Under the pieces are notes generated by a model, which saw only the letters and a program-made list of their open reading frames with translations, was not told the DNA's origin and did no database searches. From Syntrophorhabdaceae bacterium PtaU1.Bin034 (lineage in GTDB: Bacteria; Desulfobacterota_G; Syntrophorhabdia; Syntrophorhabdales; WCHB1-27), in NCBI GenBank assembly GCA_002067405.1, contig MVRP01000013.1, positions 1 to 48,662 on the forward strand: DNA of 48,662 nucleotides. The letters run 5' to 3'. Below, piece by piece: positions 8,360 to 17,093 of the stretch; positions within the stretch are counted from its first letter, which is position 1; each line of letters opens with the position of its first letter. The position numbers and the translations under genes were made by a program.

Positions 8360-9249
8360 CGCTTTTTGGCAAGCGACTCAGGAACCCGGTAATGAACGCG
8401 TCGGGAACGCTCGGTTACGGCAGTGAAATAGAGCTGCTCTGGACCGTTGATGCACTCGGCGCATATGTGTCAAAAGGGCTCTCCTTTCTGCCGCATCACG
8501 GTAACCCGCCCCCGCGCCTTTCGGAAGAGAATTCGGCCCTCATGAACAGTGTCGGCCTCCAGAACATAGGGGTAAAAAGATTCTTTTCGGAAGTTTTCCC
8601 TCTTTTTGTCAAGAGACGGACCCATGTCATGATCAACTTCTTCGGCTTTACCGAAGAGGATTATCTGACGTGCGCGGAAAGCATAAAACCCGACGAATTG
8701 ATCGTCGCCCTTGAAATAAACCTGTCGTGCCCGAATATCAAACAGGGCGGCATATGCCTGGGCAAGGAAGCGGAAGGCGTTTTTCGGATCATCAAGAAGG
8801 TGAAGGAGGTTACCTCCCTGCCCCTCGTTGCCAAGCTGACGCCGGAAGTCACTGATATAGTGGCAATCGCGCGCGCCGCGTACGAGGCAGGCGCAGACGG
8901 CATCACTGTCCTTAACACGTTCCCTGCTGCAACCGTCGATATTGAGAAAATGAACATTCCCCTGCGCGGCGGTCTCTCGGGACCCTTTCTCAAGCCCATG
9001 GCTCTCCGGGCAGTGGCGGATATTTCAAAAAGTATTCCCGTTCCCGTAATAGGGGTGGGCGGGATCATGAACGACCGGGATGCGCTTGCATTTCTCATGG
9101 CAGGCGCAACAGCCGTCCAGGTCGGAACGGCGACTTTCGTGGATCCCTTCACCATACCGAAGATTGTCAAAGGAATCGAGGCATACATGGAGGCACACCA
9201 TATAGCGGACATAGGCCGGATCACAGGAACAGCCCGTGCTGAAGGTTGA
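8341..9249 (+). CDS. pyrD: Dihydroorotate dehydrogenase, class 1B catalytic subunit
   Basis: FMN enzyme oxidising dihydroorotate to orotate, the fourth step of UMP synthesis. The 302-aa protein shows NPVMNASGTLGYG near the start, NSVGLQNIGV, the active-site segment NLSCPN with catalytic Cys130 (a Cys base marks class 1, whereas class 2 uses Ser), and FMN-phosphate motifs GVGGIMN and GATAVQVGTA. It partners the overlapping pyrK. Its end overlaps the recJ start by 14 nt. Confidence 0.96.
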   Translation: MADLSITLFGKRLRNPVMNASGTLGYGSEIELLWTVDALGAYVSKGLSFLPHHGNPPPRLSEENSALMNSVGLQNIGVKRFFSEVFPLFVKRRTHVMINFFGFTEEDYLTCAESIKPDELIVALEINLSCPNIKQGGICLGKEAEGVFRIIKKVKEVTSLPLVAKLTPEVTDIVAIARAAYEAGADGITVLNTFPAATVDIEKMNIPLRGGLSGPFLKPMALRAVADISKSIPVPVIGVGGIMNDRDALAFLMAGATAVQVGTATFVDPFTIPKIVKGIEAYMEAHHIADIGRITGTARAEG

Positions 9250-10894
9250 GTCTTATGAAAGCGGCATTGCGACGGAGATCGAACAAGGCCTCAAGCTTCC
9301 CCATCTCATAGCCCGGATTCTCGCGATCCGGGGCATCAAGACGACCGATGAAGCCGAGCGCTTTCTCTACCCGAAAGTGGAGCACCTCTCCGATCCCTTT
9401 CTCCTGCCCGATATTGAAGAGGCCGTGAACACCGTCATCGAGGCGGTCAGAACCGGAGCGAAGATAGCGCTTTTCGGCGATTACGACGCAGACGGCATCA
9501 CGTCGACTGCCCTGATGCTCAATTTTCTGAAAAAAATCGGCGTCAGTCCTCACACCTACATACCAGGCAGGGTCGAGGGCTACGGCCTCAATATCGAGAC
9601 GGTGAAAAGCCTGAAAGAGCAAGGAATCGAACTGCTCATCTGCCTCGATTGCGGATCGTCAAATGTAAAGGAGATCGAAGCGGCCAAAGAATTGGGCATG
9701 GACACCGTGGTCATAGACCACCACGAGGTGAGCGACCCGGCTCCACGGCCGAAAGCCCTTGTCAATCCCAAGAGAAAAGACTCCGTTTTCCCCACGAGAG
9801 AACCGGCTGCCTGCGGAGTTACCTTCTTCTTTCTCCTTGCCCTGAGAAGAACCCTCCACAGAAAAGGACTTCTTCCGAACCCCATGAACCTGAAGCGCGA
9901 ACTCGACCTCGTCACGGTGGGGACCGTGGCGGACATGGTCCCTTTGACCGGCGACAACAGAATTCTGGTCAAATTCGGCATGGAGATGATGCGGAAGCAG
10001 CCGAGAATGTGGCTCAGATCATTCTTCAGGCAAGGCATCCTGTATCACGAGGCCGACGGGTATGCCCTGAGCTTCATTATAGTACCGCGCATCAATGCAG
10101 CAGGCCGGGTATCAAACCCTGTCACCGCCCTTCAATTCCTCACGTCACAGGAAGAAGAGGAAGCGGATAGGCTCCTTCTTGAACTGGATAAGGCAAACCG
10201 GCAACGGCAGGGGATAGAAGAAGGCATTGTCCAGGAGGCTCTTCGAAGGATTGAAACGGAAAACCTCTCCGGCAGGTGCTCTCTCGTGCTTTACAAGGAG
10301 GACTGGCCAATAGGGGTCCTCGGCATCGTTGCGCAGAAGTTGGCGGAAAACTATGGGAAACCGTGCATTGTCTTCACGAGGGTGAACGGCACATGGAAGG
10401 GGTCTGCGAGAGGGGTTCCGGGGCTGGACCTTCACGGCACGGTAAGCACCCTTTCCCCTCTTCTGCTCAAATACGGGGGCCACAAATTCGCATGTGGATT
10501 GTCGTTGAAGGAGGAAAATCTGTCGCGCTTTCCGGAGGCGTTCGAAGAGGCGGTCAAAGAATGTCTCGTCGAGGTGGAAAGGGCTGTCAAGGTCGATGCG
10601 ATCATTGAATTCGACGATCTGACCAGGGAACTTGTGGAGTATATAGAACTGCTCGCACCTTTCGGCATGGGAAACCCGCGGCCCGGTCTTCTGCTCACGC
10701 CTTCTTCCGTTTCCCTCACCAACAGATTTGTCAAGTTAACCGACCAGAAGAAAAGAACATGGCGTGGATATCTGCAAAAGAGAACTGCCTTGCCCGATGC
10801 CCCTGATGCAAGGGTTGTTGCCTGCCCGGCAATAAAAGAAGAGATGGGGGAGAAGTTCATCCAGCTCCATGTCCGGGAATTTGTGACCGAGTAG
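9236..10894 (+). CDS. recJ: Single-stranded-DNA-specific exonuclease RecJ
   Basis: 5'-3' ssDNA exonuclease in recombination and mismatch repair. The 552-aa length is normal. DHH-domain motifs are in order: DYDADGITS (82-90), DCGSSN (138-143), the DHH triad at 161-163, and later AADM-type motif TVADMVPL; the DHHA1 domain has GGHKFACGLS. The C-terminal OB-fold region is present. It starts at GTG 9236, inside the end of pyrD, and is the last gene of the tight mobA-recJ group; 79 bp separate it from the next gene. Confidence 0.95.
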   Translation: MLKVESYESGIATEIEQGLKLPHLIARILAIRGIKTTDEAERFLYPKVEHLSDPFLLPDIEEAVNTVIEAVRTGAKIALFGDYDADGITSTALMLNFLKKIGVSPHTYIPGRVEGYGLNIETVKSLKEQGIELLICLDCGSSNVKEIEAAKELGMDTVVIDHHEVSDPAPRPKALVNPKRKDSVFPTREPAACGVTFFFLLALRRTLHRKGLLPNPMNLKRELDLVTVGTVADMVPLTGDNRILVKFGMEMMRKQPRMWLRSFFRQGILYHEADGYALSFIIVPRINAAGRVSNPVTALQFLTSQEEEEADRLLLELDKANRQRQGIEEGIVQEALRRIETENLSGRCSLVLYKEDWPIGVLGIVAQKLAENYGKPCIVFTRVNGTWKGSARGVPGLDLHGTVSTLSPLLLKYGGHKFACGLSLKEENLSRFPEAFEEAVKECLVEVERAVKVDAIIEFDDLTRELVEYIELLAPFGMGNPRPGLLLTPSSVSLTNRFVKLTDQKKRTWRGYLQKRTALPDAPDARVVACPAIKEEMGEKFIQLHVREFVTE

Positions 10895-10973
10895 TGCCCT
10901 CCCCTGCGGGCGCGACGGGATAGCCTTCCGGCCGGTAACGTCCCTTCCAATCCCCTCTCCAACCCGTTATAAT

Positions 10974-11894
10974 ATGCCGATGGATGCATTTCTCTCCATG
11001 CTTGAGCACTGCGAGCTCTGTCCGAAACGATGCGGGACCAACCGGCTGGAAGGGCAGAGGGGCTTTTGTGGCGCAGGGAGAGAACCTGTCATTGCCCATT
11101 ACGGTCTCCATTTGGGCGAAGAGCCGCCCATATCCGGGACAGCAGGATCAGGCACGGTCTTTTTTTCTCCGTGCAATCTCCGCTGCGTCTTTTGCCAAAA
11201 TCATCAAATCAGCCACAAGGTACAGGGTGAAAAGGTGACCGGTGAAAAGCTTGCAGAGGTCTTCTTTGAACTCGAAAAGAGAGGCGCCCACAACATAAAC
11301 CTCGTCAGCCCGACGCCTTATGCCCCGCAAATAGCCGCCGCCATCAGGACCGCGAAGGAACGGGGCATCGCCATCCCCTTCCTCTACAACACTAATGCCT
11401 ACGAAAACAGGGAAACCATAGCCGTTCTCGACGGGCTAATCGACATCTATCTTCCCGATTTCAAATACTGGAGCGGCGAGATAGCGGAGAGGCTGTCATC
11501 CGCCCCTCATTATCCTGGTGCCGCCGAGGCGGCTATCGCGGAAATGTGGTCCCAGGTAGGAGATCTCGTGATAGAGGACGGGGTTGCGACAAAAGGCCTT
11601 ATAATCCGCCATCTGGTCCTTCCCGGTGCCCTGGCAGGGACAAAAAGGATCGTCGAATGGATCAAGGAGAAAATCGGTCCGCAGACGACGATCAGCCTCA
11701 TGTCCCAGTACTACCCCACGCATAAGGCTGAAAAGTATCCGATCATCAATCGCAGGATCAGAAGCGGGGAATATGACCCGCTAATTGAATTCCTCTGCGA
11801 GGAAGGCTTTGAGAATATCTTTGTCCAGGAATTGGAAAGTGCTGAGGTCTTTCTGCCTGATTTTGAGAGAAAGAGGCCGTTTCAGGCGGGATAA
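10974..11894 (+). CDS. Radical SAM protein, PflX-like (PflA-related family)
   Basis: Radical-SAM enzyme of 306 aa. The [4Fe-4S] motif CNLRCVFC uses C67, C71 and C74. Upstream lies a second conserved cysteine set, C13, C16, C20 and C32 (CELCPKRC... FCG), that marks the PflX-type family rather than true pyruvate formate-lyase activase. Other visible blocks are NLVSPTPY, YNTNAYE, IYLPDFKYW and LMSQYYPTHKA. The target of this family is not established, so no gene symbol is given. ATG 10980 is an alternative start. No glycyl-radical enzyme is encoded nearby. Confidence 0.85.
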   Translation: MPMDAFLSMLEHCELCPKRCGTNRLEGQRGFCGAGREPVIAHYGLHLGEEPPISGTAGSGTVFFSPCNLRCVFCQNHQISHKVQGEKVTGEKLAEVFFELEKRGAHNINLVSPTPYAPQIAAAIRTAKERGIAIPFLYNTNAYENRETIAVLDGLIDIYLPDFKYWSGEIAERLSSAPHYPGAAEAAIAEMWSQVGDLVIEDGVATKGLIIRHLVLPGALAGTKRIVEWIKEKIGPQTTISLMSQYYPTHKAEKYPIINRRIRSGEYDPLIEFLCEEGFENIFVQELESAEVFLPDFERKRPFQAG

Positions 11895-11960
11895 GGCCGT
11901 TTTGTTGCCCATATTGAATAACATTACACCGCAGGTTGAATTCAACTCATGGAGGGACTT

Positions 11961-12443
11961 ATGGAAATGAAGACAGTACGGGTGGATATACCGGAAGGGA
12001 TGAATATTATTATCGGGCAGTCCCATTTTATCAAAACGGTGGAGGATCTTTACGAAACGCTCATCGCATCCTCTCCCCACCTCAAATTCGGTGTTGCCTT
12101 TTCCGAGGCGAGCGGTCATTGCCTCGTGCGTCACGAAGGCAACGACGAGGAACTGGAGAAACGGGCGGCCGAAACGGCGTTCTCACTGGCCTGCGGGCAC
12201 GTATTCGTCATATTCCTGAAAGAGGGCTTTCCCATCAACGTGCTCAACGCGATCAAGGGCTGCCAGGAGGTATGCCGGATTTTCTGCGCCACCGCCAATC
12301 CCATTGAGGTCGTTGTCGCGTCTACCGAACAGGGCAATGGCATCATGGGCGTTATCGATGGATCAAGGCCGAAAGGTATAGAGGACGAAGAAGGTAAGGC
12401 CTGGCGTAAGGACCTGCTCAGAAAATTCAAGTACAAGCTGTAA
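11961..12443 (+). CDS. Adenosine-specific kinase family protein
   Basis: 160-aa protein of the small adenosine-specific kinase family (known structurally from archaea and found in some anaerobic bacteria). Blocks visible: QSHFIKTVEDLYE, FGVAFSEASG, LRHEGND-like VRHEGNDEEL, GHVFVIFL, GCQEVCRIFCATANP and GVIDG near the C-terminus. ATG 11961 is chosen because GGAGG (11951-11955) lies just before it; ATG 11949 has no ribosome site. It stands alone, ending at a hairpin shared with the convergent ybeD-like gene. The in vivo role of the family is not settled. Confidence 0.85.
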   Translation: MEMKTVRVDIPEGMNIIIGQSHFIKTVEDLYETLIASSPHLKFGVAFSEASGHCLVRHEGNDEELEKRAAETAFSLACGHVFVIFLKEGFPINVLNAIKGCQEVCRIFCATANPIEVVVASTEQGNGIMGVIDGSRPKGIEDEEGKAWRKDLLRKFKYKL

Positions 12444-12457
12444 GGGTTGGATCTATT

Positions 12458-12508
12458 GGTGCGGAGCCCATCCGTTCCAACATCCCAAGAACAGACGGGC
12501 TCCGCACC
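12458..12508. terminator. Hairpin between convergent genes
   Basis: A perfect 12-bp inverted repeat, GGTGCGGAGCCC (12458-12469) and GGGCTCCGCACC (12497-12508), lies between the convergent adenosine kinase and ybeD-like genes. No U-tract follows on either side, so it may act as a transcript-end stabiliser rather than a classical intrinsic terminator. Confidence 0.6.
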
Positions 12509-12514
12509 CGCTTC

Positions 12515-12790
12515 TCACAGGGTCATGAGAACAAGTTCGTGATCGTTTAAGTCTTTATACAGCTTGTGCAGCTGCTCCTCGCTCTCCATCACGAAAGTTG
12601 CCGTTATCGACATATATTTGTCGCCACTGCTCGTCCGGCTCGCATAGGCTATCTCAGAGCCGTCTGTAAGATGCCTCTCGATGATCGTCGTCACCACCGA
12701 ATAGAACTCGTTCGTATTCTTCCCCATGACCTTTAGCGGATACGAACAGGGGAAATCGAAGACTTTTTCATTGTTTTCATTTTTCATCAC
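12515..12790 (-). CDS. DUF493 (YbeD-like) family protein
   Basis: 91-aa protein of the DUF493/YbeD family, small ferredoxin-like-fold proteins of unclear, possibly allosteric, role. Typical blocks are FPCSYPLKVMG near the N-terminus, SRTSSGDKYMSITATF in the middle and LYKDLNDHELVLMTL at the end, where the family often ends in a short VLMVL-type tail. It has its own promoter at 12841-12869. Met2 may be the true start. Confidence 0.8.
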   Translation of the reverse strand: MMKNENNEKVFDFPCSYPLKVMGKNTNEFYSVVTTIIERHLTDGSEIAYASRTSSGDKYMSITATFVMESEEQLHKLYKDLNDHELVLMTL

Positions 12791-12840
12791 GTTGCCTGCC
12801 TTTCTCTTTTTCCACGGGCATTTACCTCGCCCGACCGAAT

Positions 12841-12869
12841 AGTATATAGCCGCGGAAAGGCAACCTCAA
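12841..12869 (-). promoter_or_regulatory. Promoter of the DUF493 gene
   Basis: Minus strand TTGAGG (12864-12869), 17 bp, TATACT (12841-12846), about 50 bp before the DUF493 start. Confidence 0.5.
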
Positions 12870-12913
12870 GCCTTCAGCATCTGCTTGTTTATCGTGGAAA
12901 TGCGGTTCGACCC

Positions 12914-13138
12914 TTACCCACCGCCGATAGGAGGGAAAAGGGCGAGCGTATCGCCGTCGTTCAGCTCAACGCTTGCCTTCACATGGCGTCCGTTCACGAA
13001 GACAAGCGTGGCCTGATCGTCGGAAATACCAAGTTCCTTCATTACCTGTTCGACAGTCGTACCCGGATTGAATGCACGTGTCTCTTCATCAAAACGGCCC
13101 GTTTGCAAGAAGGCGAAGAGCTTTATGGTGATTCGCAT
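12914..13138 (-). CDS. MoaD/ThiS-like sulfur carrier protein
   Basis: Ubiquitin-fold sulfur carrier (74 aa) ending in the di-glycine tail FPPIGGG, which is adenylated and thiocarboxylated in MoaD/ThiS relatives. MRITIKLFAFLQ at the start and VNGRHVKASVELNDGDTLALFPP near the end are typical. ATG 13138 is chosen since the fold begins there, with AAAGG just upstream; it lies 16 nt inside the preceding gene. Its place directly after AOR and a small unknown gene suggests it supplies the dithiolene sulfur for the pterin cofactor of that AOR, or a dedicated sulfur for another purpose (inference). Confidence 0.85.
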   Translation of the reverse strand: MRITIKLFAFLQTGRFDEETRAFNPGTTVEQVMKELGISDDQATLVFVNGRHVKASVELNDGDTLALFPPIGGG

Positions 13139-13737
13139 ACCTTTAGATTGATCCATTCGCTTTCCGGTGCCCAACTGGTATTCTTGAGGGAGGAACATGG
13201 CATTGGCTGCCCCTCGGATAACACGTCCTTACAACCGTAAAAGAAATCGTCGGACTGTCCCGCAAAGAATGCCTTCAACTCGTCGGCTTCCAGAAAAATA
13301 CCCCTCGAAAGGAAGAGAGGCCCGAGCCCTGCCATGAGCAGGTTAAAAAGCTTCACACGGAAAAGGCCTTCCTTCCTGAGGGAATATTGTCTCTCTTCCT
13401 TGTAGGTGATAACCCGGCGAAAGGATGCATAAAATCCGTCACGCCTCATGGTAGCGCCTACAAGGCCCGGCATGGCCGACGAAAGCGCGAGAGTGGAGCC
13501 TTCGCCGATAACTGCGGAATCTATATCGTCCACCGGCTTCCCGTCCAGGAACACCGTGCTGATGCTCTTCCGGACACATTCAGATGATAATCCTATCTGC
13601 CCGCACAGCATTTCCCGGATGCTTCCTCCCAACCAAGCCTTCACGTAAAAACCTCTCTGAAGAATGGGGTAAAACCTCGGCATAAGAACAGATTCAACAG
13701 TCAGGCACAAAGATTGAATGGAATCCTTCTGTCGCAC
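13123..13737 (-). CDS. Unrecognised protein between AOR and MoaD-like gene
   Basis: 204 aa, no family recognised with confidence. No signal peptide or clear membrane segment. The first half contains FLDGKPVDDIDSAVIGEGS and ALSSAMPGLVGATMRR, which resemble the strand pattern of beta-grasp (ThiS-like) proteins; this is a weak impression. The second half is mixed and holds four cysteines in the last 40 residues. It starts 6 nt after the AOR stop and overlaps the MoaD-like gene by 16 nt, so the three are one transcription unit and it probably acts on or with the oxidoreductase. Confidence 0.7.
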   Translation of the reverse strand: MRQKDSIQSLCLTVESVLMPRFYPILQRGFYVKAWLGGSIREMLCGQIGLSSECVRKSISTVFLDGKPVDDIDSAVIGEGSTLALSSAMPGLVGATMRRDGFYASFRRVITYKEERQYSLRKEGLFRVKLFNLLMAGLGPLFLSRGIFLEADELKAFFAGQSDDFFYGCKDVLSEGQPMPCSSLKNTSWAPESEWINLKVCESP

Positions 13738-13743
13738 CTTCCT

Positions 13744-15480
13744 TTACCAGTTGAATACCTGATCAAGCTCCTGATCACTTATCTGAAATGTCACATTATG
13801 GGGTGGCACCGGCTGTGTCCTGAAAAACGCGGGCAATCTGTCCTTTTCTTTCCCGAGGCCGGCCTCGATGTTAAAATTCCTCTCCATGGTAAGAATCTTC
13901 TTCCCCAGGGCCGTCACATCACTCGCGGTAAGGCTGAGCCCGTAGAATGCATTAAGCATGTCGAGCAACGCCTGAAAGGTCTCGGGTTGATCAAGAACGG
14001 CAAAGGCAATAAAAAGGCACATGCCCGTCGTATCGATTGCTGCGGTAGCCACCTGGAGGTTCCTGGAAAGCTCTATCTGTCCCTCCGACTTAAGGGGATC
14101 GACAAATCCTCCCACCTTGAGGATATTCGTTGCCACGGCATACCCTGCCGTATGATCGGCTCCCATGGGGCTTGTGGCGTAGGTAACACCTATGCCTTGT
14201 ACCGCTCTGGGATCATAGGCAGGCAATCCCTGGCCCTTCACCACGGGCACCTTCTCGGCGCCGAAAACCTTACCGGTAATCGCAGCGCCGCTGCCGATTA
14301 TACGGCCTATTGGTGTGCCTTTTCGAACTTCTTCTATAAGGCTGATTGCCCCGTCTGCATCGCCGAAAGCGAGGAACCCTGCATCCATGGCAACGCCGAT
14401 GGTAACACCCATCTCTATGGTATCAAGTCCGATGTCATCATCAAGAAAGTCCATCCTGGCAATCTTGTCCAGATCGTCGATCCCGCAGTGCCCTCCGTGG
14501 GCCCACACCGTTTCGTATTCCGGTTGCTTGCTCACATAATGACCATCTTTATCATGATACAGACCTGAGCAGCGGATAACGCAACCCTTGTGGCAGCCGT
14601 GGGTAGCAAGACCCCCGCGCTCTGTTTCCAGAGCCGCCTCTGTCTCACCGCTTATCTTCGAAGCCCCCGCGAACCTCCCCTGCTTAAAGTTGTAGGTCGG
14701 GTAACCCCCTGCCTCGTTAAGGATATTGGTGAGGACATTCGTGCCAAAGGCGGGGAGCGCCTGGCCTGTCACGGCATGCCGCCTCAACCCCTCCACAAAG
14801 GCCTTATTCGCGTCTCTGAACTTCTCCGGGTCTTTCGGAGTGCGGGCCTTCATGCCGGTATCATCAAGCACAATGACTTTGACCCCTTTGGAGCCCATAA
14901 CTGCTCCGACACCACCCCGGCCCGCATGCCTCGCAGGTCTCAGCTCCATATCCGTGCAGGCGATAGAGGCAGCGGCCAGCTTCATTTCGCCGGCTGGCCC
15001 TATGGAGATGCATGCCACCTTGTCACCGTATTCTTTCGTCATTCTTGCGACGGTCTCGTAATTACCCAGCATTTTCAGGCTGTTATCGACAGCACAGGTG
15101 ACCCCATCCTTATTGATGAAAATCTTGTACAGATCATCGCTTTTCGGCTTTCCTTCGAGGATGATGGCAGCATATCCGAGGCGAGCCAGAACTTGTGCGG
15201 GCTGGCCCCCTGCATTCGCCTCTTTAATGCCCTCAGTCAAAGGACTTTTGCACCCCACAGAAAGCCTGCCTGACATTGCCGCACGTGTTCCACTCAGAAG
15301 ACCGGGTGCAATAACGAGCTTATTCGCGTCGCCCAGAGGGTGGCATGTTGGTGGAACCTCTTTGCTGACAACGGCAGATGTCAGGCCGCGTCCGCCCAGT
15401 CCCGCGTAGTTGCCGAGCGAAGCAGCGGCCGCTCTCGGACCTCCTTCGGCCCCCATATCGATCCTTAAGATCTTATCCAT
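13744..15480 (-). CDS. Tungsten-type aldehyde:ferredoxin oxidoreductase family enzyme
   Basis: 578 aa, AOR family: W (or Mo)-bis-pterin enzyme that oxidises aldehydes or reduces acids with ferredoxin. Visible are GGRGLTS in domain 1, RHAGRGGVGAVMGSKG, the [4Fe-4S] ligands C296, C300 and C304 plus C488 in DTTGMC, and GADHTAGYA next to the pterin. The cysteine spacing is C-X3-C-X3-C, where the best-studied AOR (Pyrococcus) has CX2CX3C, so it may belong to a divergent AOR branch. A clear ribosome site (AGGAGG) precedes ATG 15480. It heads a three-gene unit with an unknown protein and a MoaD-like carrier. Substrate cannot be inferred. Confidence 0.92.
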   Translation of the reverse strand: MDKILRIDMGAEGGPRAAAASLGNYAGLGGRGLTSAVVSKEVPPTCHPLGDANKLVIAPGLLSGTRAAMSGRLSVGCKSPLTEGIKEANAGGQPAQVLARLGYAAIILEGKPKSDDLYKIFINKDGVTCAVDNSLKMLGNYETVARMTKEYGDKVACISIGPAGEMKLAAASIACTDMELRPARHAGRGGVGAVMGSKGVKVIVLDDTGMKARTPKDPEKFRDANKAFVEGLRRHAVTGQALPAFGTNVLTNILNEAGGYPTYNFKQGRFAGASKISGETEAALETERGGLATHGCHKGCVIRCSGLYHDKDGHYVSKQPEYETVWAHGGHCGIDDLDKIARMDFLDDDIGLDTIEMGVTIGVAMDAGFLAFGDADGAISLIEEVRKGTPIGRIIGSGAAITGKVFGAEKVPVVKGQGLPAYDPRAVQGIGVTYATSPMGADHTAGYAVATNILKVGGFVDPLKSEGQIELSRNLQVATAAIDTTGMCLFIAFAVLDQPETFQALLDMLNAFYGLSLTASDVTALGKKILTMERNFNIEAGLGKEKDRLPAFFRTQPVPPHNVTFQISDQELDQVFNW

Positions 15481-15511
15481 AATGCACCTCCTGAAGGTAG
15501 GCTACAATATC

Positions 15512-15540
15512 ATTATTTGCCTATTTTCATGGGACTGCAA
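15512..15540 (-). promoter_or_regulatory. Possible promoter of the AOR unit
   Basis: Minus strand TTGCAG (15535-15540), 17 bp, AATAAT (15512-15517), about 30 bp before the AOR start. The -35 match is poor. Confidence 0.35.
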
Positions 15541-15630
15541 GCAAGAAAAAGTGCTATATAGACAGTAGGAAAAGACAGCTGAGTGAGTTGAGGGTTGTTT
15601 CCGGTTTGATAGCTTCTTGATGGATGGATT

Positions 15631-15753
15631 GATGGCGCGGTAAAAAGCTTCAGATGCAAGGGCCGCGCGGGCGGAACGGCGGCGTAGCAGAACTACGTCG
15701 GGGTCCCGGAGTGCGCGGGGAACATCGCAGATCAGGTTTTTTCCGCGCCCATC
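15631..15753. repeat. 123-bp imperfect palindromic intergenic element
   Basis: Outer arms GATGGCGCGGTAAAAAGC (15631-15648) and the inverted GGTTTTTTCCGCGCCCATC (15735-15753) match closely. Inside are CCGCGC (15663-15668) with GCGCGG (15713-15718), and a central GGCGTAG (15681-15687)/CTACGTC (15693-15699) stem with a 5-nt loop. The whole element could fold as one long hairpin. It begins 4 bp after the ahcY stop. It resembles a type of long palindromic repeat with GTAAAAAG/CTTTTTAC ends that I recall as frequent in deltaproteobacterial intergenic DNA. Confidence 0.75.
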
Positions 15754-15757
15754 TCCT

Positions 15758-17083
15758 TTATGTTCCCATTTCCCAGGATGACAAATACTTCTTCTGTTCT
15801 TTCGTCAACTTGTCTATCGTTACCCCTCGCGTCTGCAACTTCAAGAGAGCAACCTGTTTGTCAATCTCTTCCGGTACACCGTACACCTTGGTCGCAAGGT
15901 TCTTTCCCTTCTTCCACACGTATTCCGCACAGAGCGCCTGGTTCGCAAAGCTCATGTCCATGACTTCCGAGGGGTGGCCTTCTGCCGCAGCAAGATTGAC
16001 CAATCTTCCATCGCCAAGGAGATAGATCCGTTTACCGTCCTCCAGCGTATATTCATCAAGGAAGGTCCTCAGCCTCCTCTTTTCCGTTTTCATGGCTTCC
16101 AGTGCGTCTATATCGATCTCGACATTGAAGTGGCCTGAATTGCAGACGATAGCGCCATCCTTCATACGCATGAAATGTTCTTTGCGAAGCACGTGGATGT
16201 CGCCCGTGACCGTCACGAAGATGTCCCCTGTCCTGGCCGCCTGCGACATCTCCATTACCTCAAACCCGTCCATGAGGGCTTCGAGTGCCCTTAAGGGGTT
16301 GATCTCGGCCACAATGACATGCGCGCCGAGCCCCTTGGCCCTCATGGCTACCCCCTTGCCGCACCAGCCATACCCTGCGACGACGAACTTGGACCCGGCA
16401 ATCAGCATATTTGTCGCCCGCAGGATGCCGTCTATGGTGCTTTGCCCCGTGCCGTACCGGTTATCGAACATGTGCTTCGTGTAGGCATCGTTGACAGCGA
16501 CCACGGGAATTCTCAACACCCCTTCCTGTTCCATGCTCTTCAGCCGGATCACCCCGGTTGTTGTCTCTTCAGTGCTCCCCAGCACGCCTTCGATCAACTC
16601 ATTCCTCTTGTCCGGCTTCAGCTTTGTCACCCAGTCCTTGACCGTTTTGTGGAGCCCATCATAACGCTCGAAGGCGATCATGTGCAAGGCTCCCACCAGA
16701 TCGGCGCCGTCATCCATGGTAAGATTGGGCATAAAGGCAAGCGCCTTCATGATATGCGTGTAGTACTGGTCTTCGTTCTCGCCTTTGATCGCAAAAACCG
16801 ACACGCCTGAGTGTTTGACTATGCTCGCTGCTACGTCGTCCTGGGTACTCAAAGGATTGGAGGCACACACAAGCACTTCTGCGCCACCTGCCTTGAGGGT
16901 AGCGGCCAAGTTGGCCGTCTCCGTCGTCACGTGAAGGCAGCACGATATACGCACGCCCTTCAAGGGCTTCTCTTTTTCGAACCTCTCCCGCACCTTCCTG
17001 AGGACCGGCATCCTTCGCTCTGCCCATTCCGCTTTGTCCCGCCCGGTATCGGCGGTCTTTATGTCCTTGACGTCAAAATCCAT
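15758..17083 (-). CDS. ahcY: Adenosylhomocysteinase
   Basis: Hydrolyses S-adenosylhomocysteine to adenosine and homocysteine, recycling the product of SAM-dependent methylation, with bound NAD+. The 441-aa length is normal. Motifs: [13 protein letters not shown] (substrate domain), [20 protein letters not shown], the NAD-binding [18 protein letters not shown], and [10 protein letters not shown]. The C-terminus is a little unusual (ends near SSWEMGT). ATG 17083 is chosen because AGGAGG lies 4 nt upstream. It lies 10 nt behind metK, so SAM synthesis and recycling are co-expressed. Confidence 0.96.
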   Translation of the reverse strand: MDFDVKDIKTADTGRDKAEWAERRMPVLRKVRERFEKEKPLKGVRISCCLHVTTETANLAATLKAGGAEVLVCASNPLSTQDDVAASIVKHSGVSVFAIKGENEDQYYTHIMKALAFMPNLTMDDGADLVGALHMIAFERYDGLHKTVKDWVTKLKPDKRNELIEGVLGSTEETTTGVIRLKSMEQEGVLRIPVVAVNDAYTKHMFDNRYGTGQSTIDGILRATNMLIAGSKFVVAGYGWCGKGVAMRAKGLGAHVIVAEINPLRALEALMDGFEVMEMSQAARTGDIFVTVTGDIHVLRKEHFMRMKDGAIVCNSGHFNVEIDIDALEAMKTEKRRLRTFLDEYTLEDGKRIYLLGDGRLVNLAAAEGHPSEVMDMSFANQALCAEYVWKKGKNLATKVYGVPEEIDKQVALLKLQTRGVTIDKLTKEQKKYLSSWEMGT

Positions 17084-17093
17084 CTGTCCTCCT

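Noticed and set aside
10968..10973. TATAAT directly before the start of the PflX-like gene
   Set aside because: No matching -35 at proper distance and it would place the start of transcription inside the gene; a leaderless start is possible but unsupported.
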